From Bacteroidota bacterium (GTDB lineage: Bacteria; Bacteroidota; Bacteroidia; Chitinophagales; Chitinophagaceae), in contig VGGV01000002.1 in assembly GCA_016868455.1 (NCBI GenBank), forward strand, positions 62,001-126,000: a stretch of 64,000 bases of DNA, in the 5' to 3' direction. This document shows, in pieces, positions 9,452-17,659 of the stretch. A program made the position numbers and the translations under genes. Within the stretch, counting starts at the first letter, position 1; every line of letters begins with the position of its first letter. The notes beneath the pieces are model-generated. The model had not been told where the DNA came from. It saw only the letters and a list, made by a program, of their open reading frames with translations, and made no database searches.

Positions 9452-10339
9452 ATGAAGAAACTAGCATTTATACTGACAGCCCTCTCCTTTCTGCTGCTTG
9501 CAGGTTGTAAGAAGGGGGGCATCAACGGCGATTTTTCTGAAGTGGGCACCGGCTCCTATGTTACCAAGGTGGCAATAGGAAATATTATCATTGACTATTC
9601 TAACCTCGGTGCGGCAAAAGTGGATGTAACCGTCCGGGAATTTGGGTCGCCAGTTGATAAAATCAAAGTGTTTGTTACCAAAGGTTCAGCCACCACCAAC
9701 AAGGCGGCCTGGAAGGAGGTAAAAGAATTTCCCTACAGTGGCGATACCAAACTGGAGGTAACCGCCGTCCAGATAGCTGCTGCGCTGGGCATACCCGTAA
9801 CAGGACTTGAAACCGGGGCCACTTATACCCTGTATAACCAGGTGATTAGTAAGGACGGCCTGGTGCATGATATTTCGAATACGGGGAGCAGTTATTACGG
9901 TAACCCCAATTACAATATGCTGATGACCTGGCAGGCCGTGGTGGTTTGTCCATTTAATCCTGCCGCATGGGGCGGAGTGGGCGCCAACTTTTCGGCCCGT
10001 GTGCTGGAAGATGGCTGGGCGGATTATTCTCCCGGCGATATCATCTTCAATATCGAAATCACTTCAGCCACACAACTCAGGTTTAACAGTATGTGGCTAA
10101 CTGATTTAACTGACACGAGGCCAGTTTTAGTAAATATTAATGCTGCCACGGGAGCTGCCACTGTGCCCAGGCAGATTTACGGCGATTACGGATTTTACGG
10201 TATCTATGATATTTCCTGTGCTTCAAGCGGCACTAACAACTGGGTGTTTTCCTGTGTGAACCTGATTACATTAACGCTGAACCACACCGCAGGCAGTACA
10301 AACTATGGTACCTATCTGTTGAGATTGCAGAAATTATAA
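9452..10339 (+). CDS. Lipoprotein of unknown function, third gene of susCD operon
   Basis: A 295-residue protein with a lipoprotein signal (LLLAGCKKGG, Cys about residue 19) and all-beta sequence character. By position it could be a surface ligand-binding lipoprotein in the role of SusE/SusF, but I do not recognise a specific family. The first 120 residues look like an immunoglobulin-like or fibronectin-like sandwich. The operon ends with a strong terminator 26 bp after its stop. Role is inferred from operon membership only. Confidence 0.8.
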   Translation: MKKLAFILTALSFLLLAGCKKGGINGDFSEVGTGSYVTKVAIGNIIIDYSNLGAAKVDVTVREFGSPVDKIKVFVTKGSATTNKAAWKEVKEFPYSGDTKLEVTAVQIAAALGIPVTGLETGATYTLYNQVISKDGLVHDISNTGSSYYGNPNYNMLMTWQAVVVCPFNPAAWGGVGANFSARVLEDGWADYSPGDIIFNIEITSATQLRFNSMWLTDLTDTRPVLVNINAATGAATVPRQIYGDYGFYGIYDISCASSGTNNWVFSCVNLITLTLNHTAGSTNYGTYLLRLQKL

Positions 10340-10364
10340 ACCAAATTGAACAAATTATTATATT

Positions 10365-10393
10365 AACAAACCCCCGCCGGGGTTTGTTTTTTT
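10365..10393 (+). terminator. Rho-independent terminator of susCD-lipoprotein operon
   Basis: A perfect 10-bp stem AACAAACCCC/GGGGTTTGTT with loop CGCC overlaps a run of seven T. It sits between convergent genes (rng ends at 10407 on the minus strand), and the hairpin itself could serve both, but the T run favours the plus strand. Confidence 0.85.
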
Positions 10394-10406
10394 CTACGAT
10401 TAGAGG

Positions 10407-11960
10407 TCAAATTTTTATTTCCTCATCATGCTGACCAAAAAAGCGGTATTCAGTAAGGTGGTAGTTGCTGTCCTGCTCCAGCTTGGTTTTTTGGCCCAGC
10501 TTTTTGTTCCAGGTGGCCATTTTGGTTTTCCAGAACCAGCCCCTAGTAAGATAGGCATACATAATGGGGTGCACCACTAGTTTCAGGTTGGCATTTTTAT
10601 GCATCACCAAGTAAGTAAGGTTCTTTTCAATTTCATCTTCGAGCAGTAATGTGGATGATATTTTGCCGGTACCATTACAACTGGGGCATAACTCCTGTGT
10701 ATTGATATTCACCTCCGGCTTCATGCGCTGGCGGGTGATTTGCATGATACCGAATTTGGAAATGGGAAGCACGGCATGTTTGGCCCTGTCGGGTTTCATA
10801 AACTCTGCCATCTTTTCCATCAGCTTCCGCTTGTTTTCCGGCAGCTTCATATCAATAAAGTCCACCACGATGATGCCGCCAAGATCCCTTAACCGGAGCT
10901 GGCGGGCAATTTCTTCGGCTGCCTCCAGGTTGGTCTCCAGCGCATTTTGCTCCTGGTTATTGCTTACACTTTTATACCCGCTGTTCACATCAATTACATG
11001 CAGCGCTTCTGTATGCTCAATGATGAGATAAGCGCCGCTTTCCAGGTTCACCGTTTTTCCAAACGAAGATTTTACCTGCTTGGTAATGCCGAATGAATCA
11101 AAAATAGGAGAACCGTTCTGGTAATAAGATACTATGTCTGCTTTCTCCGGGGCTATTTTCTGAATGTAGCTTTTAGTATCGCTGAAAATGGTACGGTCAT
11201 TCACAACGATTTTATTAAAATCCTCATTCAGCAGGTCGCGGAGGATACTGGTGGTTTTTGTCTGCTCACTTAAAATCCGGGTGGGGGCCACCGCCCCTTT
11301 CAGGTTTTGCATGATGGTCTTCCACATGACAATAAGGGCAGAAAGATCTTCATGAAGCTCGGCAGTATTCTTGCCCTCTGCAGCAGTTCTTACAATAACT
11401 CCGAAATTTTTTGATTTAATGGCCTCCACGATTTTCTGCAGTCTTTTTCTTTCTTCTGAAGAATGGATTTTGCGGGAAACCGCAACAATATCATTGAATG
11501 GGGTAAGTACTACAAAACGACCCGGCAGGGAGATCTCACAACTCAGCCTCGGACCTTTGGCCGCAATAGGTTCTTTTAATATTTGAACGAGGATATTCGG
11601 CTTTCCGTTCAACACCTCGTTTATTTTTCCGGTTTTAATGATCTCTGGTTCTACGGTGAATTTGCTGAAATCAAGTCCCTGTTCACTTTTATCATTCATG
11701 CACATACTGGTGAACTTGAGCAATGACCTGGCGTAAGGGCTCAGGTCGGTATAGTGAAGAAAAGCATCTTTTTCAAACCCCACATCTACAAAGGCAGCAT
11801 TCAGCCCGGGTATCAGTTTTTTTACCTTACCCAGGTACAGGTCTCCTACAGCAAAACGGGCATCGCTTTTTTCGCTGTGCAGTTCTACCAGTTTCCTGTC
11901 TTCCAGCAGGGCTATTTCCACTCCCTGCGGGGCTGCATTAATAATCAGTTCTTTGTTCAT
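10407..11960 (-). CDS. rng: Ribonuclease G (Rne/Rng family)
   Basis: A 517-residue RNase E/G-type endoribonuclease without the long C-terminal scaffold of RNase E. An N-terminal S1 RNA-binding region is interrupted early, as in the family. The two catalytic aspartates are seen in HVIDVNSG and VVDFIDM, and the zinc-link CPSC motif that tethers subunits is present in LCPSCNGTG. It processes rRNA precursors and decays mRNA. A TATGTTTG box on the minus strand at 12081-12074 could be its -7 element, giving a leader of about 105 nt. Nearness to HU, mutY, ssb, gldE and gldD matches gliding-locus gene orders known in flavobacteria. Confidence 0.96.
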   Translation of the reverse strand: MNKELIINAAPQGVEIALLEDRKLVELHSEKSDARFAVGDLYLGKVKKLIPGLNAAFVDVGFEKDAFLHYTDLSPYARSLLKFTSMCMNDKSEQGLDFSKFTVEPEIIKTGKINEVLNGKPNILVQILKEPIAAKGPRLSCEISLPGRFVVLTPFNDIVAVSRKIHSSEERKRLQKIVEAIKSKNFGVIVRTAAEGKNTAELHEDLSALIVMWKTIMQNLKGAVAPTRILSEQTKTTSILRDLLNEDFNKIVVNDRTIFSDTKSYIQKIAPEKADIVSYYQNGSPIFDSFGITKQVKSSFGKTVNLESGAYLIIEHTEALHVIDVNSGYKSVSNNQEQNALETNLEAAEEIARQLRLRDLGGIIVVDFIDMKLPENKRKLMEKMAEFMKPDRAKHAVLPISKFGIMQITRQRMKPEVNINTQELCPSCNGTGKISSTLLLEDEIEKNLTYLVMHKNANLKLVVHPIMYAYLTRGWFWKTKMATWNKKLGQKTKLEQDSNYHLTEYRFFGQHDEEIKI

Positions 11961-12073
11961 TATAGCTTAACACATGAAACACCTTGGTGCTGTAAAAAAC
12001 ACCAGTTGTATAAACATCCGTAAGAATGCTGAGGTTGTATCTGCAGGATAGGTAACTGAGAATGGGTATGGCG

Positions 12074-12081
12074 CAAACATA
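12074..12081 (-). promoter_or_regulatory. Possible -7 element for rng
   Basis: TATGTTTG on the minus strand fits TAnnTTTG exactly. No TTTG lies 19-21 nt upstream of it, so only half of the promoter is supported. Confidence 0.3.
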
Positions 12082-12111
12082 TACGGCAACAACCGGTGGA
12101 CTGAGGTTTTT

Positions 12112-12192
12112 GGTTAATTGGTAGTTTGTTAATTTGTTTATCGGGGGTACACGAAAGAACTAATCCCCAATTAACGAATGAACCAATTAACC
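12112..12192. repeat. 81-bp element with 11-bp terminal inverted repeats built from GTTAATTn units
   Basis: GGTTAATTGGT at 12112-12122 is inverted perfectly at 12182-12192 (ACCAATTAACC). Each arm continues with further GTTnATTn-like units of 7-8 nt, reading inwards. The right end abuts the stop codon of the 31-residue ribosomal-type gene (12192-12194), so on that strand the element starts as translation ends and could fold as a long, loose hairpin. Confidence 0.6.
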
Positions 12193-12287
12193 TATTTATT
12201 CCTCTTCTTATGTCGGTTCTTTCTCAGTCTTTTTTTACGCTTGTGCGTCGCAATTTTATGACGCTTTCTTTTTTTACCACAAGGCAT
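12192..12287 (-). CDS. AURKAIP1/COX24 domain-containing protein, 31 residues
   Basis: A very short, extremely basic ORF begins MPCGKKRKRHKIATHKRKK, the signature of the COX24/AURKAIP1 (DUF1713-type) family. Members are 30-35 residues long in bacteria and correspond to mitochondrial ribosomal protein mS38, so a place on the small ribosomal subunit is expected. Residue 3 is Cys where I would expect Ser in most relatives. It lies 56 bp downstream of the TPR gene on the same strand and just upstream of rng, so it may share a transcript with either. Confidence 0.88.
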   Translation of the reverse strand: MPCGKKRKRHKIATHKRKKRLRKNRHKKRNK

Positions 12288-12343
12288 GTTCAAATAATTT
12301 TTAATCTTGTTTAATAATAATTTTAAACTATTTCAGTAGGGAG

Positions 12344-13204
12344 TTACTTGCGCAGTTCCCCTATTCTTTTTTCAATCTCTTTTTTCAGATCAGCCTGAGG
12401 TACCAACGGAAGGCTTTTTTGATACCAAACGATGGCAGCTGTTTTATTATTCATTCTCTCGTAAACATCAGCCAGCATCAGTATCGCATCAATATTTGCC
12501 GGTTGCAACCGGTTTACATTTTCTAAACGGCTCACCGCTTTATCATATTGCCCTGACATCACAGAACCTTTTGCCAGCATCAGCTGGGCATATACATTGG
12601 TACTGTCTTTTTCAACTACGGCCCTGATCTTCATAATACCTTCCATGGGCGTAGCAGATATGCCTCCAAACAAATAGCAGGCGCCAAGACCTACTTTGGC
12701 GGAGTCATTTTCAGGATTGATCTTCAAAGACCTTTCAAACAAATCTTTGGCCTGCAGGGCTTTCCACTGTCTTCTCTGCGCCACTTCATCTATCTGCAGG
12801 TTATCCAAAAAGAGTTGGGCGGCAAAGGTGAGCCTTTTTTCCGAATTTTCCAATCTGGCGGCCTCGGCCTGGTACCAGGCATATGGTTCAAACATTTTTG
12901 CCGAATCGGCCCAAAACCTGGCCAACTGGTGGTAAACATGCAACTGCTGATCCTTTACAGCACCCCTTGAAATTGAATTTTCCAATGTGCTGATCCGCAT
13001 CACCTGATCCGGTGTAAGTTGTTTTTTGGCCATTGCAAGAACGGTATCAATAGTTACGGCAGTTTCATGATCCTGACCATCGCCAGGGGCATGCTGCTCA
13101 ACCGCGGCGATAACTTTCTTTTTGGAAGTCGGTTGGACAAAAAAATAAATGCCTGCCGTCAGCAGTAATCCAATAGCAATAGTAATCAGTTGGGGTTTTT
13201 TCAC
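12344..13204 (-). CDS. Tetratricopeptide repeat membrane-anchored protein
   Basis: A 286-residue protein with an N-terminal transmembrane anchor (LITIAIGLLLTAGIYFFV, about residues 5-22) and a periplasmic TPR domain (last ~170 residues; repeats include AKVGLGACYLFGG and AIVWYQKSLPLVP). I choose the GTG at 13204. The in-frame ATG at 13291 would add 29 residues that are the translation of a palindromic repeat (13222-13257) and have no signal character. TPR proteins are interaction scaffolds; a partner cannot be named. Its neighbours are HU and the ribosomal-type small protein. Confidence 0.82.
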   Translation of the reverse strand: MKKPQLITIAIGLLLTAGIYFFVQPTSKKKVIAAVEQHAPGDGQDHETAVTIDTVLAMAKKQLTPDQVMRISTLENSISRGAVKDQQLHVYHQLARFWADSAKMFEPYAWYQAEAARLENSEKRLTFAAQLFLDNLQIDEVAQRRQWKALQAKDLFERSLKINPENDSAKVGLGACYLFGGISATPMEGIMKIRAVVEKDSTNVYAQLMLAKGSVMSGQYDKAVSRLENVNRLQPANIDAILMLADVYERMNNKTAAIVWYQKSLPLVPQADLKKEIEKRIGELRK

Positions 13205-13221
13205 ACAATAAATTTTGAGGG

Positions 13222-13257
13222 GCCCTCCTTCTCCGCCGGTTGGCGGATACGGAGGGC
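13222..13257. repeat. Nested palindromic element upstream of TPR gene
   Basis: Outer arms GCCCTCC/GGAGGGC (13222-13228, 13251-13257) enclose inner arms TCCGCC/GGCGGA (13232-13237, 13242-13247) with a GGTT loop. The same C-rich/G-rich arm style recurs at 52196-52243 and 26675-26708. It lies 18 bp before the chosen GTG start, in the 5' region of the TPR gene. Confidence 0.65.
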
Positions 13258-13412
13258 AGGCAAAGGTACTGGCAAAACAAGATGATTTCAACCTGTTTAT
13301 TGTAACAGTACTCTGTTTCCACCATACCTAAAACCAAAGACTTTGCTGTAACCGGGGATTCCTTGTCTTAATTCATTTATTCACCATATCAGACGATTCT
13401 AAAACCTGTTTT

Positions 13413-14117
13413 ATGCGATCTGTTCTTTTCCAATTATTCAGTATCGCAGCCATTAGTACAGTTGTTTCCTGCGGAGGGGAAAATAATAAATCACCTGAAT
13501 CAAATTCGGATTCCTCAGAAAAGAGCAAGACAGAATCCCTGATGAATAATTCGGATGCAGACAGCAGCCTTGCACCGGTAAAACAGTTTTTTGAAAAAGA
13601 ACTCGCTGTTTAGGCCCGGTCTTTTCAAAGTTTTCATATTGATTCCTTCCGGATGACGCAAAAAACCAGCTTTGACACTATGGATGCCAGCGGTGAAACA
13701 GACTTAAACCAATTTTTTGAACTCTATAAGGCATCACTCAGTTATTCACCGGACAGCAGCCAGTTTATTGACCTGTACAGTTCAGGATTAACACTTGAGA
13801 AAAAAGGCAAAAAAATCATTGCAATCGCAGATGCTGATAATGCTATAACACTTTGCAACCTGAATACAAAAGAATGGAATCGTATTCTTTTCTTCGGTCC
13901 ATCGGCCGGTATAGAAGCAACAGCATGGATATCGTCCACATCATTTATACTTGCCGGAATGATATATAATGATGAAGGCAAGCAGCAGCCAGTTATTTTG
14001 TTGTGCGATGTAAACAGCCAATCCATTCGTTGGTTTGAGGCAAATACAATAAGGCCTGAAAATTCAAAGTATGAAGCCAGCGGACTGAAGAAGTTGAAAA
14101 TCAATGAATGGGAATAG
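13413..14117 (+). pseudogene. Lipoprotein gene interrupted by an in-frame TAG
   Basis: A lipoprotein signal (MRSVLFQLFSIAAISTVVSC) and a Ser/Asn-rich linker are read for 66 codons to TAG at 13611-13613. The same frame then continues without a stop for 168 more codons to 14117. The downstream part is a plausible folded domain with no signal of its own. The simplest reading is a 233-residue lipoprotein gene with a single nonsense change, possibly from a sense codon such as AAG or CAG. Function and family are not recognised. TAG is used as a normal stop elsewhere here (alaS, mscS), so recoding is unlikely. Confidence 0.6.
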
Positions 14118-14123
14118 CAATTA

Positions 14124-14444
14124 TTATTCGCTTTCCTCTCCCGGGCCTGCATCAGGCTTGGGCTCTTTCAGCTTTTTTACTTCTGCCACAAACTCTTTGG
14201 CAGGTTTGAAGGCGGGAATGTAGTGCTCGGGAATATGCACTGCAATGTTCTTCTTGATGTTGCGCCCTATTTTGGCTGCCCTTTTTTTAGTAATGAAGCT
14301 GCCGAAGCCGCGGATATAAATATTTTCGCCACCGGCAAGGGTGTCTTTTACTTCTTTGAACATAGTTTCAAGAGTAACAAGCACATCTACCTTAGGTATG
14401 CCTGTTTTTTCAGAAATCTGATTTACCAGGTCGGCTTTTCTCAT
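14124..14444 (-). CDS. HU/IHF family DNA-binding protein
   Basis: A 106-residue HU-type histone-like protein. It starts MRKADLVNQISEKTGI and has the beta-arm core RGFGSFITKKRAAKIGRN. An extra acidic/proline tail of about 15 residues (KEPKPDAGPGEESE) goes beyond the usual 90. HU bends DNA and organises the nucleoid. It lies divergent from mutY with 132 bp between. In F. johnsoniae a himA-like gene also sits by the gldE/gldD cluster, so the order is conserved. Confidence 0.95.
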   Translation of the reverse strand: MRKADLVNQISEKTGIPKVDVLVTLETMFKEVKDTLAGGENIYIRGFGSFITKKRAAKIGRNIKKNIAVHIPEHYIPAFKPAKEFVAEVKKLKEPKPDAGPGEESE

Positions 14445-14576
14445 GGTTGCAGTTTTTGTGGGTTTACGAAGCCCAATTTAGGACAAAATAATATGATATT
14501 CAACTAAATAGGCATATTTTTTTTAACCGGGTGTGAATTACAGCGCAGGAAATACCGGATATTTAGCCCTGAGAGC

Positions 14577-15641
14577 ATGAAAAAACAAGGGTTCATCATA
14601 GCAAAACCAGCCTTTTCCCGGTTCTTACTAAAGTGGAACAGGGAGCAAAACACCCGGCAAATGCCATGGAAAGGTGAGAAAGACCCCTATAAAATCTGGC
14701 TGAGTGAAATCATCCTGCAGCAAACAAGGGTAGAGCAGGGGCTTCATTATTATAAGAGTTTCATCAACATATTTCCTGATGTACACAAACTGGCCAGGGC
14801 GCCCGGGGCTAAAGTGTTCAAACTTTGGGAGGGCCTGGGCTATTATACCCGCTGCCGGAACCTGATTGCCTCAGCAAAATATATTTCACGGGAGCTGAAA
14901 GGAAAATTTCCTGACAAGTATGAAGCTATTAAAGCGCTGAAAGGCGTGGGCCCCTATACTGCGTCAGCCATTGCATCATTTGCCTATAATCTGCCCCATG
15001 CGGTGGTTGATGGCAATGTGTTCCGGGTGCTGGCCCGGGTGTTTGGAATTGATAAGGCAACGGATTCTGTCAAAGGCAAAAAATATTTTACAACACTGGC
15101 GCAAGAACTGCTGGACAAGAAACAACCGGACCTCTACAACCAGGCCATTATGGATTTTGGCGCCACGGTGTGCAGGCCGGCAACGCCGCTTTGCAGCGGC
15201 TGTGGTTTTAAAAAACATTGCTTTGCCTTTCTGAATAATAATGTCAATGAACTGCCGGTAAAAGGAAAGAAGATACAGATAAAGAAGCGCTGGTTTTATT
15301 ACCTGGTGCTTGAAAATAAAAACACCATCGCCATCCGGCAGCGAACGGGGAAAGACATCTGGCAGGGGCTTTATGAATTTCCTTTGATTGAAGCGGAGAA
15401 GGAAACGGATATTAGGATAATTTTGAAAATGGCCAGCAGGAATGGCTGGTTAAGCAAAAATGATAAACTCATTTCTGTTTCACCAATACATAAGCAGAAG
15501 CTTTCGCATCAATTGATAGCCTGTCAGTTTGTTCAGGTAATGCTGAAGAAAAAAAATGCTGCCGATTTTTTTAGGGTGAAGAGGAATAAGCTCAGCAAAT
15601 ATGCTTTTCCGAAGTTGGTTAACCAGTATTTGCGGCGTTGA
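14577..15641 (+). CDS. mutY: A/G-specific adenine glycosylase MutY
   Basis: A 354-residue base-excision repair glycosylase that removes adenine mispaired with 8-oxoguanine. Catalytic Glu44 (SEIILQQT), the helix-hairpin-helix LKGVGPYTAS at about 121-130, the catalytic Asp145 (VVDGNVFR) and the 4Fe-4S ligands C199-x6-C206-x2-C209-x5-C215 are all present. The C-terminal 120 residues form the NUDIX-like domain that reads 8-oxoguanine. It opens the mutY-ssb-gldE-gldD run. Confidence 0.97.
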   Translation: MKKQGFIIAKPAFSRFLLKWNREQNTRQMPWKGEKDPYKIWLSEIILQQTRVEQGLHYYKSFINIFPDVHKLARAPGAKVFKLWEGLGYYTRCRNLIASAKYISRELKGKFPDKYEAIKALKGVGPYTASAIASFAYNLPHAVVDGNVFRVLARVFGIDKATDSVKGKKYFTTLAQELLDKKQPDLYNQAIMDFGATVCRPATPLCSGCGFKKHCFAFLNNNVNELPVKGKKIQIKKRWFYYLVLENKNTIAIRQRTGKDIWQGLYEFPLIEAEKETDIRIILKMASRNGWLSKNDKLISVSPIHKQKLSHQLIACQFVQVMLKKKNAADFFRVKRNKLSKYAFPKLVNQYLRR

Positions 15642-15785
15642 AAACTTATCCAGGTTTGTACGCTGCAACTCCCTGCCAACTAAGCCGCCCAATCTCCCAT
15701 TTTTACGTTTGGTCTGAAAAATATTCTAACTTTAAGAGGCATTCGCCGGCCCTTCGACGATTTGTTAACCCCAAAGATTAAATGT

Positions 15786-16220
15786 ATGAGAGGAGTAAAC
15801 CGAGTAATGCTGATTGGCAACCTGGGTAAGGACCCGGATGTACAGCACCTGGAAGGCAATATTGCTGTGGCTAAATTTCCCCTGGCCACAACTGAAACTT
15901 TTAAAGACCGCACGGGCAAGCTGGTATCACAAACTGAATGGCATACCGTTGTGCTCTGGCGGGGTCTTGCGGAACTGGCGCAAAAATACCTGCATAAAAG
16001 CAGCCTTGTTTATATCGAAGGCCGCCTGCGCACCCGCAGTTGGGATGATAAGGATGGTAACCGGAAGTTTGCCACCGAAGTAGTGGGAGATAATCTCATA
16101 ATGCTCGACAAACGGGCTGATGCACCGGGCCAGTCATCACCCGGAGAAAGCAGCGGCATGGAAGGTATCGGCGGAGGAGATATGTCAATGAGCGACCCGT
16201 CAGAGTCGTTGCCCTTTTAA
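15786..16220 (+). CDS. ssb: Single-stranded DNA-binding protein
   Basis: A 144-residue SSB: OB fold from RGVNRVMLIGNLGKDP to about residue 105, Gly/Ser-rich linker, and a C-terminal tip SESLPF that serves as the docking peptide for replication and repair partners. The start at 15786 gives the family N-terminus MRGVNRVML; the ATG 24 bp upstream adds residues not seen in SSB. It lies between mutY and gldE, an order known from Bacteroidota gliding loci. Confidence 0.96.
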   Translation: MRGVNRVMLIGNLGKDPDVQHLEGNIAVAKFPLATTETFKDRTGKLVSQTEWHTVVLWRGLAELAQKYLHKSSLVYIEGRLRTRSWDDKDGNRKFATEVVGDNLIMLDKRADAPGQSSPGESSGMEGIGGGDMSMSDPSESLPF

Positions 16221-16303
16221 CCATCATTGCTAAATACAATACCTTTGCTTCATAACAGGGCGGGCCGTATGACCTGCCTTTTTCTTCAACAAAAACCCTT
16301 GTA

Positions 16304-17650
16304 TTGGAAGGTATCCCATTAGCCGGTTTACTTCATGATGGCCTGCTGCCTGTTTTGCTGGCGATCAAATCGCAGGGAACTACCTTTCTGGCCGTGTCAC
16401 TGGTACTCATGCTTATGCTCCTCTTTACTATTTCCGGCGCCGAAGTGGCACTGTTTTCACTTAACAGCAAAGATGTGAATATGCTGAAAACAAAACAGCA
16501 TACAGCCGCCAGGCGCATTGTAAATCTGCTGGAAGAGCCCAAAGAAGTATATGCTTCGCTGATGATTGCGGGCACATTTGTCAATATCAGCATTATTGTA
16601 TTGGCCAATTACCTCATGAACCAGTTTATATCGCTGGAAAAAGCAGGCACCATCGGCTCCTTGCTTATCAAGGTGGTTGTAATAGCTTTTGTGCTGGTTT
16701 TCTTTGGGAAAATATTACCCAAAGTGTGGGCCACGCAAAACAATCTTCGTTTTGCCTATGGCTCATCTTTTGTAATTGAGGCGCTTCACCTGCTGCTCTG
16801 CCGCATCAGCAAATGGATTGTTTCACTGGCAGATGGGATTGGTAAAAGGGCCGGGGCCTACCGCAGCGAAGCCATGAGTCTGCAGGAACTGGATGAGGCC
16901 ATTGATATTAAGTCAGACGACGAAGCCTCGCCGGAAGAAAAGAATATCATGAAAGGAATTGTAAAGTTTGGCAATATCACGGTAAAACAAATTATGCGAA
17001 GCCGGCTGGATGTAAGCGGGGTGGATTACCAGTCTTCTTTTACAGAAGTTATACGCCGGGTAGAGGAACTGCATTACTCCCGCCTGCCGGTAATGTATAA
17101 GAACAGCCTGGATGAAGTGGCCGGCATCATCAACACCAAAGATCTGATCCCCTACCTGCACGAGGATGATGACTTCAACTGGCACCAGTTGATGCGCCAG
17201 CCTTATTTTGTACCCGAAACCAAATTAATAGAAGACCTGCTGAAAGAATTTCAGCAGAAGCGGATTCATTTTGCGGTTGTGGTGGATGAATTTGGCGGCA
17301 CCAGCGGCATCGTAACCATGGAAGATATACTGGAAGAAGTGATCGGCGACATTAAAGATGAATTTGATGAAGAAGAGAGCGGCAATAAAAAACTGGATGA
17401 CAATCATTACCTGTTCGACGGTAAGACCATGATCCATGATATGTGCAAGACAATGAAACTGCCTATGGATACGTTTGATACCGTGCGGGGCGAAAGCGAA
17501 TCGTTGGCCGGGCTGGTACTGGAACTGGCGGGAGAATTTCCGGCGGTGAACACAGCAATACCCTGCGGGGATTTTGAATTTACTGTGATGCAGGCCGATA
17601 ACAACCGTATCCGGCAGGTCAAAGTGACGATACCCCCCCATGTTCAATAA
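16304..17650 (+). CDS. gldE: Gliding motility-associated protein GldE (CNNM/CBS membrane protein)
   Basis: A 448-residue protein with an N-terminal CNNM-type region of three to four transmembrane helices (about 25-160), a CBS-domain pair (about 205-330, with RLPVMYKNSLDEVAGIINTKD) and a C-terminal CorC/HlyC domain (about 345-430). The family resembles magnesium/cobalt efflux and haemolysin-like proteins; in F. johnsoniae GldE supports gliding and partly overlaps in function with GldD. No ATG fits the start; TTG at 16304 is the likely initiator. gldD follows 9 bp later. Confidence 0.9.
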   Translation: MEGIPLAGLLHDGLLPVLLAIKSQGTTFLAVSLVLMLMLLFTISGAEVALFSLNSKDVNMLKTKQHTAARRIVNLLEEPKEVYASLMIAGTFVNISIIVLANYLMNQFISLEKAGTIGSLLIKVVVIAFVLVFFGKILPKVWATQNNLRFAYGSSFVIEALHLLLCRISKWIVSLADGIGKRAGAYRSEAMSLQELDEAIDIKSDDEASPEEKNIMKGIVKFGNITVKQIMRSRLDVSGVDYQSSFTEVIRRVEELHYSRLPVMYKNSLDEVAGIINTKDLIPYLHEDDDFNWHQLMRQPYFVPETKLIEDLLKEFQQKRIHFAVVVDEFGGTSGIVTMEDILEEVIGDIKDEFDEEESGNKKLDDNHYLFDGKTMIHDMCKTMKLPMDTFDTVRGESESLAGLVLELAGEFPAVNTAIPCGDFEFTVMQADNNRIRQVKVTIPPHVQ

Positions 17651-17659
17651 ATACAGCTG

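Noticed and set aside
13205-13291. ATG at 13291 as start of the TPR gene
   Set aside because: Would translate a palindromic repeat; GTG 13204 gives a proper membrane anchor.
13611-13613. TAG as a recoded sense codon (for example pyrrolysine)
   Set aside because: TAG ends alaS, mscS and the COX24-type gene here; a point mutation or error is simpler.
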